The notes beneath the pieces are model-generated. The model searched no databases, was not told where the DNA came from, and saw only the letters and a program-made list of their open reading frames with translations. A stretch of 64,000 bases of DNA. Source: Enterocloster lavalensis. Lineage in GTDB: Bacteria; Bacillota; Clostridia; Lachnospirales; Lachnospiraceae. Below, piece after piece: positions 8,558 through 17,145 of the stretch. The DNA lies in contig NZ_CABJCG010000017.1 in assembly GCF_902364025.1 (NCBI RefSeq), forward strand, positions 62,001-126,000, read 5' to 3'. Within the stretch, counting starts at the first letter, position 1; the number at the start of each line of letters is the position of its first letter. Made by a program: the position numbers and the translations under genes.

Positions 8558-9121
8558 TTAAAGGATCAGCTCCCCGATATCTTTGTTTCTGACCATAGCC
8601 GCATTTCCCTCTTCCACGTCAATGTGCAGGATCGCCGCTTTCCCTTTATGGATTCGCACCAGCGCTTTACTGAACACAGTCTCCCGGTCCCCGTTTATTT
8701 TCACGCTGACCATCTGGCCGTTCTCAATTCCTCTGGCTTCTGCATACTGGTTGCCGATATGTACGTGGCGCAGGGCAATGATCCCGCAGGCAACCTCGAC
8801 CTCACCGGCCGGGCCAACTAATTTAAGTACCGCAGCATCGCGCAGATCCCCTGAGTAACGAACCGGCGCATCCACGCCTAACGTAAAACAATCTCCTCTT
8901 AAAAGTTCAATCTGGGTAAATTCCCTGCAGGGTCCCATGACACGGATTCCCTCAATTTTACCTTTCTCTGTAACAGCCGTTACGGTCTCCTCACAGATGA
9001 ACTCGCCAAGACCGATATTTTTCTTTTCCGTCAGTTCGTAGTCCTTTCCGAACAAAACCCCGCAGACCTCCGGAGAAAGGTGTGCATGGCGGTTGGACAT
9101 CATAATTTCTACTGGATTCAT
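8558..9121 (-). CDS. pduL: PduL-type phosphate acyltransferase
   Basis: A 187-residue PduL-family phosphotransacylase, which converts acyl-CoA plus phosphate to acyl phosphate plus CoA. Both zinc-binding histidine signatures are visible: SNRHAHLS near residue 9 and RHVHIG near residue 117, on the duplicated beta-barrel typical of PduL. There is no N-terminal encapsulation peptide, and no microcompartment shell genes occur in this window, so it is predicted to be cytosolic. With the adjacent butyrate-kinase-like gene it forms an acyl-CoA to acid plus ATP route. It lies 32 bases upstream of the alcohol dehydrogenase and 28 downstream of the aldehyde dehydrogenase. Confidence 0.92.
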   Translation of the reverse strand: MNPVEIMMSNRHAHLSPEVCGVLFGKDYELTEKKNIGLGEFICEETVTAVTEKGKIEGIRVMGPCREFTQIELLRGDCFTLGVDAPVRYSGDLRDAAVLKLVGPAGEVEVACGIIALRHVHIGNQYAEARGIENGQMVSVKINGDRETVFSKALVRIHKGKAAILHIDVEEGNAAMVRNKDIGELIL

Positions 9122-9149
9122 GTTTATCTTCTCTCCCTTCTGACTTTCC

Positions 9150-10568
9150 TTAATAGCGAACCTTCTGTCCCCACTCGCTTCTCATTTCATATACATCCCA
9201 ATCTTCCTCCGCATGAATAATGGGGTCCGGGAGCTCTGTACTCACTCTGGTCACGTTCATCAGGTGATAATACTGCAGATTCTCAGAAATACTGTTGTTT
9301 CCCCAGGAGCCGCAGCCAATGGTAACGGTCGGCGCGATGGCATTGTTTGCGGAACCCATGGTCGGCTGCTCAATGTGAAAACGCCCTACCGGGATCAGGT
9401 TTGCAACATAGAGAATTCTATCCTCGTTTTTGGACCAGATGGAGCTGCTGTGGCCTGCGCCCTCATTTTCAAGGTTCGTGATCGCCGTGTCCACCGCATC
9501 CTCGAATTTTTCATAGGTGGTATAACGTAAGATCGGGCAGAGAATCTCTTTACAGAGTATATCCTCAGCGCCTTTCGCCTGCACCTTGAAACAAATCACC
9601 TTAGCCTCCGCCGGAACCTTGAGGCCGAATATCTCGCCCAGCTGCTGAACGTTCTTTCCCACCACAGCACGGTTAATCATTGGGCCTGGAAATACAATTT
9701 CGCGGATGTGGTCAATCACCGACTGATCCTCAATGATGAACGCGCCTGCTTTTCTGAGCGCTGCCTTCATCTCCTCCTCTCTTCCGGCCGGTACGTGCAT
9801 GGTCTGCTCACCGGTACAGGGAACCCCCTGGTCAAAGGCGCGGTTGGCCACAATCGTCGCAGCCGCCCTCTCAAAGTTATCGTAGTCCTCGTCAACGATG
9901 GCCTGGCAGTTGCCCTGACCTACGCCGTATGCCGGTTTTCCGGAAGAGTAAACCGCTTTCACCATGCCCGCTCCTCCTGTGGCGATATTCACATCCGCCT
10001 GTTTTAGAAGCTCGTTCGTCATTGCAATCGACGGCTCGCCGATACACTGAATCAGATCAGCCGGCGCACCGATCGTTTCCAATGCATCGCGGATAATCTG
10101 CGTAGTATGGACCGCGCCCTTTGCGGATGCCGGATGGGGAGCGATGATAATGGCATTTCTGGTCTTAAACGCCATCATGGCGTTTCCTATGATGGTCGCC
10201 ACCGGATTGGTACTCGGCGTAACAGAACCCAGGACGCCGATCGGCTTTGCAATCACTCTCACGCCCGGCTCGGAGAAATCATCGATAACTCCCACAGAGG
10301 GGCGGCCTTTCATAAAGTTCCAATGGCGCAAGGACAATATCTTCATCTTTCCGACCTTCCCCATCAGATCTCCCATTCCGGTTTCTGCAACCGCTTCTTG
10401 TCCCAATGCGACGGCGTTGTCATAGATCGCCTTACCTGCCACGCGCACCAACTCATCAACCGATTTCTGATCGGTATAATTGGCCTCCACATACTTCTGC
10501 GCAACTCTTGCCTTTTCCACTAATTTAGCGATGTAGGCCTCTACATACTCGGGTGTCTGCTGATTCAT
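9150..10568 (-). CDS. CoA-acylating aldehyde dehydrogenase (SucD/EutE type)
   Basis: A 472-residue acylating aldehyde dehydrogenase. Its length and sequence follow succinate-semialdehyde dehydrogenase SucD of Clostridium kluyveri: AHTTQ-type helix after IIIAPHPASAKG, the ATGGAGMVKAVYSSG loop, YGVGQGN, and GCGSWGNNSISEN near the C-terminus. The catalytic cysteine is in the QGVPCTGEQ segment (about residue 244). It converts an aldehyde plus CoA and NAD to acyl-CoA, or the reverse. Position between butyrate kinase and PduL says the acyl-CoA is shared by an energy-conserving branch and an alcohol branch. Sulfoacetaldehyde and acetaldehyde enzymes are close relatives, so the substrate remains open. 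Confidence 0.88.
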   Translation of the reverse strand: MNQQTPEYVEAYIAKLVEKARVAQKYVEANYTDQKSVDELVRVAGKAIYDNAVALGQEAVAETGMGDLMGKVGKMKILSLRHWNFMKGRPSVGVIDDFSEPGVRVIAKPIGVLGSVTPSTNPVATIIGNAMMAFKTRNAIIIAPHPASAKGAVHTTQIIRDALETIGAPADLIQCIGEPSIAMTNELLKQADVNIATGGAGMVKAVYSSGKPAYGVGQGNCQAIVDEDYDNFERAAATIVANRAFDQGVPCTGEQTMHVPAGREEEMKAALRKAGAFIIEDQSVIDHIREIVFPGPMINRAVVGKNVQQLGEIFGLKVPAEAKVICFKVQAKGAEDILCKEILCPILRYTTYEKFEDAVDTAITNLENEGAGHSSSIWSKNEDRILYVANLIPVGRFHIEQPTMGSANNAIAPTVTIGCGSWGNNSISENLQYYHLMNVTRVSTELPDPIIHAEEDWDVYEMRSEWGQKVRY

Positions 10569-10593
10569 AATAATTCCTCCTGTTTATTTTTTA

Positions 10594-11682
10594 TTAAATA
10601 ATCATTCTCTTTTCTTCGCCCCTCAGAACCCTGAGCGCGCCCTCAACCATAGCTTTTCCTTCCTCCTCGCCAGGGAATACCAGCACCGGCGCGATGGTTC
10701 CCACGCGTTTTTTGATGTCGGAAACGATACGTTCGGAATATGCCATTCCGCCGGTAATGACTATGGCGTCCACCAGGGAACAATGAAGAACCGCGCACTG
10801 GGCCGCGATCTCCTTGGCCGCCTGATATGTGAATGCCTGCATAGCCAACTCACAATCCGGATCTCCCTGGGCCGCTTTCTGCTCAATCAGCCGCACATCG
10901 GTAAGACCTGTGTAGGAAGCAAATCCTCCCTTTACAAACAGCATCTTAATCACTTCGTCTATCGAAAGCTTCTGGGTGAAAATCTTTTTCGCCAGCGCCC
11001 ACGCCGGAACATCTCCCGCGCGGTTCGGCGAAAATGGACCATTGTTTCCGGAAGCACAGTTGCTGCTGTCAACCACCCTTCCACAGTCATGAGCTCCGAT
11101 CGAGACTCCTCCGCCCAAATGAGCGACAACCAGTTTGATGGAATCATACGGTTTTCCAAGCTGTTTTGCCGCCTCTCTGGCTACCGCCTTCTGATTCAGC
11201 GCGTGGAACGTGCTCTCTCTCGGCACTTCCTTACAGCCGGATAGACGGGCCACATCGGTAAATTCATCCACAGTTACCGGATCCACAATAAACATCGGAA
11301 CATCTCTTCCCGCAAACAACTCCTCCGCCAGCGGCAGCGTCATACATGCGGCGTGAGGAAATTTGGTATCCTCCGGGCTGTAGTGAGCCAGAATATCCTT
11401 CCTTAATCCTTCGCCGATCTGGTAGGTTCCGCTCTTAGTGCAGCGGTCCGTGCCGCGCACTCTCAGAACCAGCGCATCAACTGCATCCAGGTCTACCTTG
11501 TTTTCTTTGATCCACTCCTCCACCTGACCTTTGCGAAGTGCAATCTGATCCCGCTGTCTCGGATGCCCCGCCATCTCTTCGTCGGAATTTCTGAATGTCT
11601 GCTCTGCATACATTCTCTCATCCTCGTAGAGAGAAATCTTTGTGGATGTGGAACCCAGGTTTAAAATCATGATTTTGTGCAA
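10594..11682 (-). CDS. buk: Butyrate kinase family acyl kinase
   Basis: A 362-residue ASKHA-fold carboxylate kinase, which forms ATP from acyl phosphate. LNLGSTSTKISLY at the N-terminus, HLGGGVSIGAH in the middle, NGPFSPNRAGD, and VITGGMAYSE toward the C-terminus are butyrate-kinase signatures, and the length is normal. The start is a TTG at 11682, eight bases after AAGGAGGT; the ATG four codons later is too far from that site. It is the first gene after a consensus sigma-54 promoter. Family members also act on isobutyrate, isovalerate and branched acids, so the symbol denotes the family only. Confidence 0.88.
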   Translation of the reverse strand: MHKIMILNLGSTSTKISLYEDERMYAEQTFRNSDEEMAGHPRQRDQIALRKGQVEEWIKENKVDLDAVDALVLRVRGTDRCTKSGTYQIGEGLRKDILAHYSPEDTKFPHAACMTLPLAEELFAGRDVPMFIVDPVTVDEFTDVARLSGCKEVPRESTFHALNQKAVAREAAKQLGKPYDSIKLVVAHLGGGVSIGAHDCGRVVDSSNCASGNNGPFSPNRAGDVPAWALAKKIFTQKLSIDEVIKMLFVKGGFASYTGLTDVRLIEQKAAQGDPDCELAMQAFTYQAAKEIAAQCAVLHCSLVDAIVITGGMAYSERIVSDIKKRVGTIAPVLVFPGEEEGKAMVEGALRVLRGEEKRMII

Positions 11683-11735
11683 GTTCCATTACCTCCTTAA
11701 AAAATTTTCGTTACTCCGGCTTTCACTTTTATATA

Positions 11736-11753
11736 TAGCAATATCTGTGCCAA
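11736..11753 (-). promoter_or_regulatory. Sigma-54 (-24/-12) promoter of the buk operon
   Basis: On the minus strand the sequence reads TGGCAC (11747-11752), five bases, TTGCTA (11736-11741), an exact match to the TGGCAC-N5-TTGCA/T consensus of RpoN promoters. It ends about 53 bases before the buk TTG start. The gene upstream encodes a sigma-54 activator, which fits control of this operon by that protein. Confidence 0.92.
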
Positions 11754-11773
11754 CCTGTTTTAACGAAAAAAAG

Positions 11774-11810
11774 GCAAAAAAAGAGACTAAAACCAGTGTT
11801 TAGTCTCTTT
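11774..11810 (-). terminator. Terminator after the sigma-54 activator gene
   Basis: An 11-bp stem (about 11782-11792 with 11799-11809, AGAGACTAAA arms) and a short loop, followed on the minus strand by a run of T (the plus-strand A run at 11774-11782). It separates the regulator transcript from the sigma-54 promoter. Confidence 0.8.
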
Positions 11811-11827
11811 TCTGACACAAATCTCAA

Positions 11828-11841
11828 TCCCACTTTTGGGA
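11828..11841 (-). promoter_or_regulatory. Candidate upstream activator site
   Basis: A perfect dyad TCCCA-N4-TGGGA lies about 80 bases upstream of the -24 element, flanked by repeated TCTCA motifs. Fis-type HTH activators of sigma-54 promoters bind dyads at this distance. The assignment is inference from position and symmetry only. Confidence 0.35.
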
Positions 11842-11868
11842 AAAGTCTCATTTTTGGCACTCATTCTC

Positions 11869-13920
11869 TTAATTGAGACGAATCCCATATTTTTTTATTT
11901 TTCTGTAAATCGTAGATTTACTCATACCCAGGGACATCCCTGCTGCCGTCACGTTTCCATTATTCATCCGAATAGCAGCGAGAATACTTTCACATTCAAA
12001 TTGCATCTTGGTTTGGGCGTAATTTGCGTTGCAGTGTGCAGGTTTCTCTGCTTTCTCATTTTCACTGCCATAAGCGGTCCCGGACTTTGCGCAGGGGAGC
12101 TTCGTCTCCCCCTGACCGGAAGCTTTATCTCCGTTCCCCCGGATTTCCAGAACCCTGGACACAACCTCCTGCGGCAGATCCTCCGCCTCAATTAAGGACG
12201 TGCGGCTAGCATAAAATGCGCGCGCCACTGCATTCTGCAGCTCCCTGACATTCCCAGGCCAGGAGTACTCCTGAATCATCTGCCGGAAGCCCTCGGTAAA
12301 CTGCTTATATATATTCTCCTCTTTGCGGCTGATATTCGATAAAAAATAATCTGCCAGGAGAAGAACGTCTCCTCTCCGCTCTCTTAACGGGGGGATATTG
12401 AATTTCACCACATTAATTCTAAAATACAAATCGCCACGAAAGTTTTTCTTTTCCACCTCATCCCAAAGATGGCGGTTGGTAGCCGCTATTACGCGAATAT
12501 CCAAAGGATGTTCCGTCTTCGCCCCGATTCGTCTCACCCGGTGATTGTCCAGAACCCGCAATAACTTGGCCTGAATCTCCAAAGGCAGCTCCCCGATCTC
12601 ATCCAGAAAGATAGTTCCACCGTCCGCCAGTTCAAATTTACCGGGACTTCCGTTGCTGCTGGCGCCGGTAAACGCCCCCTTCTCATATCCGAACAGTTCG
12701 CTTTCCACCAAATTCTGCGGGATGGAGGCACAGTTGACAACAATGAACGGGCCGCTTAAGCGGCGGCTGGTCGAGTGTATCGAATGGGCAAACAGCTCCT
12801 TTCCCACACCGCTTTCCCCTTCAATGAGCACGCTGCAATCCGTAGCCGCAATACTTTTCATCGTCTTAATCTGAGCCATTATTTCTTTATCTTCCGTGAT
12901 AATGTCGCTGAAACAATAATAAGACCGGTTTCCCATCACCTTATTGGCCAGCCGGATCACGTCCTTAATCTCCCGGAGAATCAGCACAACTCCCACAAAG
13001 CGGTTCATGATCTTCACCGGCGCCACTGTCACATTGCAGCGCACCTTTCTACCGTCAATATCCAGGTCATACTCCGGGTAGGAAAATGAGGCCTCTCCAT
13101 CCTCCAGGCGTTTCTTAAAATCCTCATAGGCAAACATACCCGCAAAATTCAGATTCCGGAGTTCTTCCTTTTTCACGTTCAGCATGTGGCCCGTGTAGGG
13201 GCTGACCCGCCTCACGGTATAATCGGCATTTAAAACCCCCCACCCCTCTGCTACCGTATCAAAGGACGCCGCTGCTGTCTGAACCGTCTTCGTCAGCTTA
13301 AGCTGTGTCTCAATCAGGTATGCCACCGCACTGACCAGTCCAAGAGTATGGGAGGTATTTTCTGAGTAGCCTCCAATCATACTCACGCACCCAATAATTT
13401 CCCCCTCCTCACTGTGGATCGGTACCGCCACACAGCTCAAATGATGAAATATCTCATAGTAGTGTTCCGCTCCATCCAGCAAAAATGGCTTATCATACTT
13501 CATGCAGAGATGAGGAGCGTTCGTGCCGAAATGCGCCTCATCCCATTTTTCTCCAATCTGGAAACTGCCCTGTGGAAATACCAATGAATTTCCTGCAAAA
13601 TACCGGTCAATCATATAGCAATGCCGGTCGTGCAGGCTAATCACATACTGGCTGTCGGACACCATCTCAGCAATCCTTGACAGTAACAGTGAGGCTGTGG
13701 AAATCAATATCTCATTCTGGTTCAGAATCTTCTGCACCTTCTCGTCATCCGCAGGCGGCCAACGTTTCTTATCGTTATGAAAATCCGTCTGGTTCAACTG
13801 CCTGCACCTCTCCCACGACTCAAATACCTCCTGGCGCACCTCCCCATCCGCGCTGCCCCTTTGCTTAAAGCTCTGCCAGGCTCTTTTGAGCTCTTCCCGG
13901 CGGTTTTTAGTCTTTCCCAT
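11869..13920 (-). CDS. Sigma-54-dependent transcriptional activator (GAF-PAS-AAA+-Fis)
   Basis: A 683-residue enhancer-binding protein of the AcoR-like layout. The N-terminal half has a GAF-like sensory domain (roughly 40-210, with CVSMIGGYSENTSHTLGL) and a PAS-like region (about 220-310). The AAA+ core has Walker A GESGVGKE, the sigma-54 contact loop GAFTGA, and DEIGELP. The C-terminal Fis helix-turn-helix is NVTAAGMSLGMSKSTIYRKI. I chose ATG 13920, five bases after AAGGGGGA; a start at 13938 is possible. The gene lies immediately after murF, so it may be transcribed from the mur operon, and it points at the sigma-54 promoter of the fermentation/redox operon, its likely target. The effector is unknown. 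Confidence 0.92.
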   Translation of the reverse strand: MGKTKNRREELKRAWQSFKQRGSADGEVRQEVFESWERCRQLNQTDFHNDKKRWPPADDEKVQKILNQNEILISTASLLLSRIAEMVSDSQYVISLHDRHCYMIDRYFAGNSLVFPQGSFQIGEKWDEAHFGTNAPHLCMKYDKPFLLDGAEHYYEIFHHLSCVAVPIHSEEGEIIGCVSMIGGYSENTSHTLGLVSAVAYLIETQLKLTKTVQTAAASFDTVAEGWGVLNADYTVRRVSPYTGHMLNVKKEELRNLNFAGMFAYEDFKKRLEDGEASFSYPEYDLDIDGRKVRCNVTVAPVKIMNRFVGVVLILREIKDVIRLANKVMGNRSYYCFSDIITEDKEIMAQIKTMKSIAATDCSVLIEGESGVGKELFAHSIHSTSRRLSGPFIVVNCASIPQNLVESELFGYEKGAFTGASSNGSPGKFELADGGTIFLDEIGELPLEIQAKLLRVLDNHRVRRIGAKTEHPLDIRVIAATNRHLWDEVEKKNFRGDLYFRINVVKFNIPPLRERRGDVLLLADYFLSNISRKEENIYKQFTEGFRQMIQEYSWPGNVRELQNAVARAFYASRTSLIEAEDLPQEVVSRVLEIRGNGDKASGQGETKLPCAKSGTAYGSENEKAEKPAHCNANYAQTKMQFECESILAAIRMNNGNVTAAGMSLGMSKSTIYRKIKKYGIRLN

Positions 13921-13945
13921 GGAATCCCCCTTTTTCATGCGAATT

Positions 13946-15415
13946 TTATCCCTGGTATTTTGCCTCCCCCGCCGGCGAAAGGAGCTGCCTGGCGCTGATA
14001 AACTCAGTCACCACGTTTCCCAGCCGCATGCTGTTGGAACCCTTGAATAAAATGCAGTCGCCCTCCGCAGTCTCACGCTTCAGCCAGGCCTCAATCTCAT
14101 CCGGGCTGCTGCACCGGATAAAGGGGGTGTTTCCGTTCTTTTCTGCGATACCTGCCCCGATCTGCGCGGCCAGGTCCCCTAACAGCAGCACCTGGTCCAC
14201 GGGATGCTCCGCAATGTAATATCCAATTTCCCGGTGAAGCGCGGCCTCATCCGGGCCCAGCTCCTTCATATCCGCCAGCACGGCGATCTTCCTGGCCCCC
14301 GGCTTCATGGACACCAGCACCTCCAGGCCTGCCTTCATGGACACCGGACTGGCGTTGTAGCTGTCGTCAATAACCGTGAGGCTCCCCAGCTCATAGACCT
14401 GCTGCCTGCCCTTGTAGCCTGCGAATTCTTCCAGGCTCGCCGCTGCGGCCCTTAAATCCACGCCGTACTCTCCCGCCACCGCCAGGGCCGCCATGGCATT
14501 GCTCACCATATGGGTGCCCATTACGCCCAGGCGCACGGGAATCCGCTGCCCCCTGCAATCTGCCGTAAACACCGGATACCCCTCATCCAGCCGCACATCC
14601 ATCGCGCGGTAGCTGCACTGGGGGGAAGTGCCAAAGAATACCACAGGGTGTCCGTTCTGAGCGGACACATTTTTCAGCAGATCATCATCCCCGTTCAGGA
14701 ACAAAATCCCTTCAGGGTTCATGCCTTCCTGAATGTTCAGCTTTTCCTTCAATATATTTTCCCTGGAACCCAGCTGCTCAATATGCGCGATGCCGATGTT
14801 GGTGATTACCGCGCTGTCCACTCTGGCGATGCGGGCGATCTTCTCCATCTCTCCCGGCTCGCTCATGCCCAGCTCTATGACGGCGATGCCCGCATCCGCC
14901 GGGATCTCGCTCATGGTGATTGGCACGCCCACCTGGCTGTTGGAGTTGCCCGGCGTCCGGTACACCTTAAAGCCCGCATTTAACGCCGCGGCAATCATTT
15001 CCCTGGTGGTGGTCTTCCCCACGCTGCCGGTGATGCCCACCAGAGGAATGGTGATGCGGCTGCGGCAGTAAACGCCCAGATCCTGAAGCGCTTTCTTTGT
15101 GTCCTCCACTGCGATCCAGGCCGCGTGACGGATTGGCTCCGGATTGTTTCCCAGTTTTTCCCAGTCGCGGATAGCAGCCTCCACCTGGGCCGCGTTCCCA
15201 TGAGCGCTGGTGAACACAGCCACCGCCCCGTTTAAGATGGCCTGACAGATAAACCGGTGGGCATCCACCTTTTCACCGATGATGGGCACGAACAAATCCT
15301 GGCCCGCCATATTTCTGGAATCAAGGCTGATGGCCCTGACCGCCTGGTCCTCATTTCCAAGAAGAAGGCGGCCTTTCGCCGCCTCCACAATCTGTTTTAC
15401 ACTGATGTTCTCCAT
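13946..15415 (-). CDS. murF: UDP-N-acetylmuramoyl-tripeptide--D-alanyl-D-alanine ligase
   Basis: A 489-residue Mur ligase that adds D-Ala-D-Ala to the UDP-MurNAc tripeptide in the cytoplasm. The ATP loop GITGSVGKTTTREMI, the VIELGMSEPGEM segment, NIGIAHIEQLGS, and DDSYNASPVSMKAGL in the C-terminal half are MurF signatures, and the three-domain length is normal. It starts 3 bases after the murE stop with GGAGG upstream, so the two form an operon. Confidence 0.95.
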   Translation of the reverse strand: MENISVKQIVEAAKGRLLLGNEDQAVRAISLDSRNMAGQDLFVPIIGEKVDAHRFICQAILNGAVAVFTSAHGNAAQVEAAIRDWEKLGNNPEPIRHAAWIAVEDTKKALQDLGVYCRSRITIPLVGITGSVGKTTTREMIAAALNAGFKVYRTPGNSNSQVGVPITMSEIPADAGIAVIELGMSEPGEMEKIARIARVDSAVITNIGIAHIEQLGSRENILKEKLNIQEGMNPEGILFLNGDDDLLKNVSAQNGHPVVFFGTSPQCSYRAMDVRLDEGYPVFTADCRGQRIPVRLGVMGTHMVSNAMAALAVAGEYGVDLRAAAASLEEFAGYKGRQQVYELGSLTVIDDSYNASPVSMKAGLEVLVSMKPGARKIAVLADMKELGPDEAALHREIGYYIAEHPVDQVLLLGDLAAQIGAGIAEKNGNTPFIRCSSPDEIEAWLKRETAEGDCILFKGSNSMRLGNVVTEFISARQLLSPAGEAKYQG

Positions 15416-15418
15416 CCT

Positions 15419-16912
15419 CTATGCCTCCAGCTGATTGATTACTTCCAAGATCACTTCCTTATCCAGGAAATGATGCCGCACGCCGCAGATCTCCTGGTAG
15501 TCCTCGTGGCCCTTGCCGATCACTGCAATCATATCCCCCTCCTGGGCGTTTCTGATGCTATAGGCAATGGCTTCCCGGCGGTCCGGGATCTCCACGTAAT
15601 TGCCACCTGTCTTTTCAATACTGGAACGGATATCCGCAATGATATCCTCCGGCTTCTCATAGCGGGAATTGTCCGCTGTGAGGATGCTCAAGTCCGCCAT
15701 ACGCCCGCCGATCTCGCCCATGGAATACCGGCGGTCCTTGGAGCGGTTGCCCCCGCAGCCAAACACTACCACCAGCCGCCTTGGATTGTAATTGCGCAGG
15801 GTGCCCAACAGGCTTTCCATGCTCACGGCATTGTGCGCATAATCCACAAGCACGGTGAATTTTCTGGATGCGTGAACGATCTCCATGCGGCCGTCCACCC
15901 GGATGTGCTCCAGCCCATGACCTATACGCTCCCGGTCAAGTCCCAGGAAGCTGCACAGGCTCACCGCAGCAAGGGCGTTATCCACATTGAACAGGCCCGG
16001 GATTCCCAGACGCACATCCATCTCAAACTGTCCCTTCACATCGAATTCCGTACCCACGAAGGAATCTTCCGCCACATAGCGGATATTCCGGGCAACGAAG
16101 TCCGCCTTCACATCCCCAGTCTCCTCCGCCACGCAGTATGTATAGAGGCGGCAGGATGCATCCTTCACGATACCCTCATAGTGTTCATCCCCACGGTTCA
16201 CCAGCCCCACCTTACACATGGTCATCAGCCGGGATTTGTAGTAGAGGTATTCCGCAAAATCCGCATGCTCGTCAGGTCCGATGTGGTCCGGGGATATGTT
16301 GGTAAACAGGCCGTAATCAAAGAACAGGCCGTCGGTCCGGTGCATTTTGATGCCCTGGGAGGACACCTCCATGATCATGTACTCGCAGCCCGCCTCCACC
16401 ATGTCCGCGAAGGCCTGATGGAGCTGGTAGGACTCGGGCGTGGTGTTCAGGTTGGGCGTCACCCGGCCGCCGATCACGGTGCCGTTGGTGCCGATCATAC
16501 CCACCTTCTTCCCCGCCGCCTCCAGTATGGCTTTGATCATATGGGTGGTGGTGGTTTTCCCCTTTGTGCCGGTGACGCCCACGGTGATCATCTTTCTCGC
16601 GGGATAACCGAACCGGGCGGCTGAGAGCAGCGCCAGAGCCCGGCGGCCGTCCTTTACCCTGAGCACCGTCACCTGGGGCGAAACGGCCTTCAGCAGCTCC
16701 TTAAGGGGGCGTTCGATCACAATGACCCTGACCCCCGCCTCCTCCACCTGGGGAATAAACAGGTGGGAGTCCACGCGGGTTCCGGTCATGCACACGAACA
16801 CGTCGCCCTCTTTTGCCTTTCTGGAGTCGTAGGAGACGTCCGATACCTGTACCTCCAGGCTGCCCTGCAGCAGCTCGTAATCCAGTCCTTCCAGCCAATC
16901 GCTCAATACCAT
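15419..16912 (-). CDS. murE: UDP-N-acetylmuramoyl-L-alanyl-D-glutamate ligase adding the third residue
   Basis: A 497-residue Mur ligase. The ATP loop GVTGTKGKTTTTHMI, the NTTPESYQLHQ substrate motif, NISPDHIGPDEH and VFGCGGNRSKDRR follow MurE. The specificity loop reads ADNSRYEKPEDI; the arginine after DNS occupies the place of the DNPR motif of meso-diaminopimelate enzymes, so meso-diaminopimelate rather than lysine is the likely substrate. It is the first gene of the murE-murF pair and is preceded by a 233-base GC-rich intergenic region. Confidence 0.94.
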   Translation of the reverse strand: MVLSDWLEGLDYELLQGSLEVQVSDVSYDSRKAKEGDVFVCMTGTRVDSHLFIPQVEEAGVRVIVIERPLKELLKAVSPQVTVLRVKDGRRALALLSAARFGYPARKMITVGVTGTKGKTTTTHMIKAILEAAGKKVGMIGTNGTVIGGRVTPNLNTTPESYQLHQAFADMVEAGCEYMIMEVSSQGIKMHRTDGLFFDYGLFTNISPDHIGPDEHADFAEYLYYKSRLMTMCKVGLVNRGDEHYEGIVKDASCRLYTYCVAEETGDVKADFVARNIRYVAEDSFVGTEFDVKGQFEMDVRLGIPGLFNVDNALAAVSLCSFLGLDRERIGHGLEHIRVDGRMEIVHASRKFTVLVDYAHNAVSMESLLGTLRNYNPRRLVVVFGCGGNRSKDRRYSMGEIGGRMADLSILTADNSRYEKPEDIIADIRSSIEKTGGNYVEIPDRREAIAYSIRNAQEGDMIAVIGKGHEDYQEICGVRHHFLDKEVILEVINQLEA

Positions 16913-17081
16913 ACGGAATGTCCTCTTTTCTTAGAAATCATCGGGGATTCAGCCAGTTCTACAGTGGCCTGCGCTCCCCTGGGGCGCGTGTTGCGGGGAT
17001 GGGGGTGACGCCCGGAGCGGAACGGCCGGAAGCTGCTAGCCTTTGGCGCACTTCCAGCGGCGCCTGCCCCGCGGGGGATCA

Positions 17082-17107
17082 GGCCGCCGTTCAAACTTCC
17101 GGCGGCC
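17082..17107. repeat. GC-rich inverted repeat between fhs and murE
   Basis: A perfect 8-bp inverted repeat GGCCGCCG / CGGCGGCC with a 10-base loop sits 38 bases past the fhs stop. No T-run follows on either strand, so it is not a convincing intrinsic terminator. The rest of 16913-17145 is very GC-rich and shows no gene or recognisable RNA. Confidence 0.45.
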
Positions 17108-17145
17108 CTTCCGTGGCGGGTCCGGGCGGCACACCCATGTCCGAA

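Noticed and set aside
8558..9121. Bacterial microcompartment locus, suggested by PduL and the acylating aldehyde dehydrogenase
   Set aside because: No shell-protein genes are seen in the window and neither enzyme shows an N-terminal encapsulation peptide.
15257..16624. 455-codon plus-strand frame opposite murE/murF
   Set aside because: A shadow of GC-rich coding sequence, His- and Arg-rich, with no ribosome site or family motif.
16913..17145. tRNA or small RNA in the GC-rich gap before murE
   Set aside because: No cloverleaf or TTC-loop motif could be drawn; only a simple inverted repeat is present.
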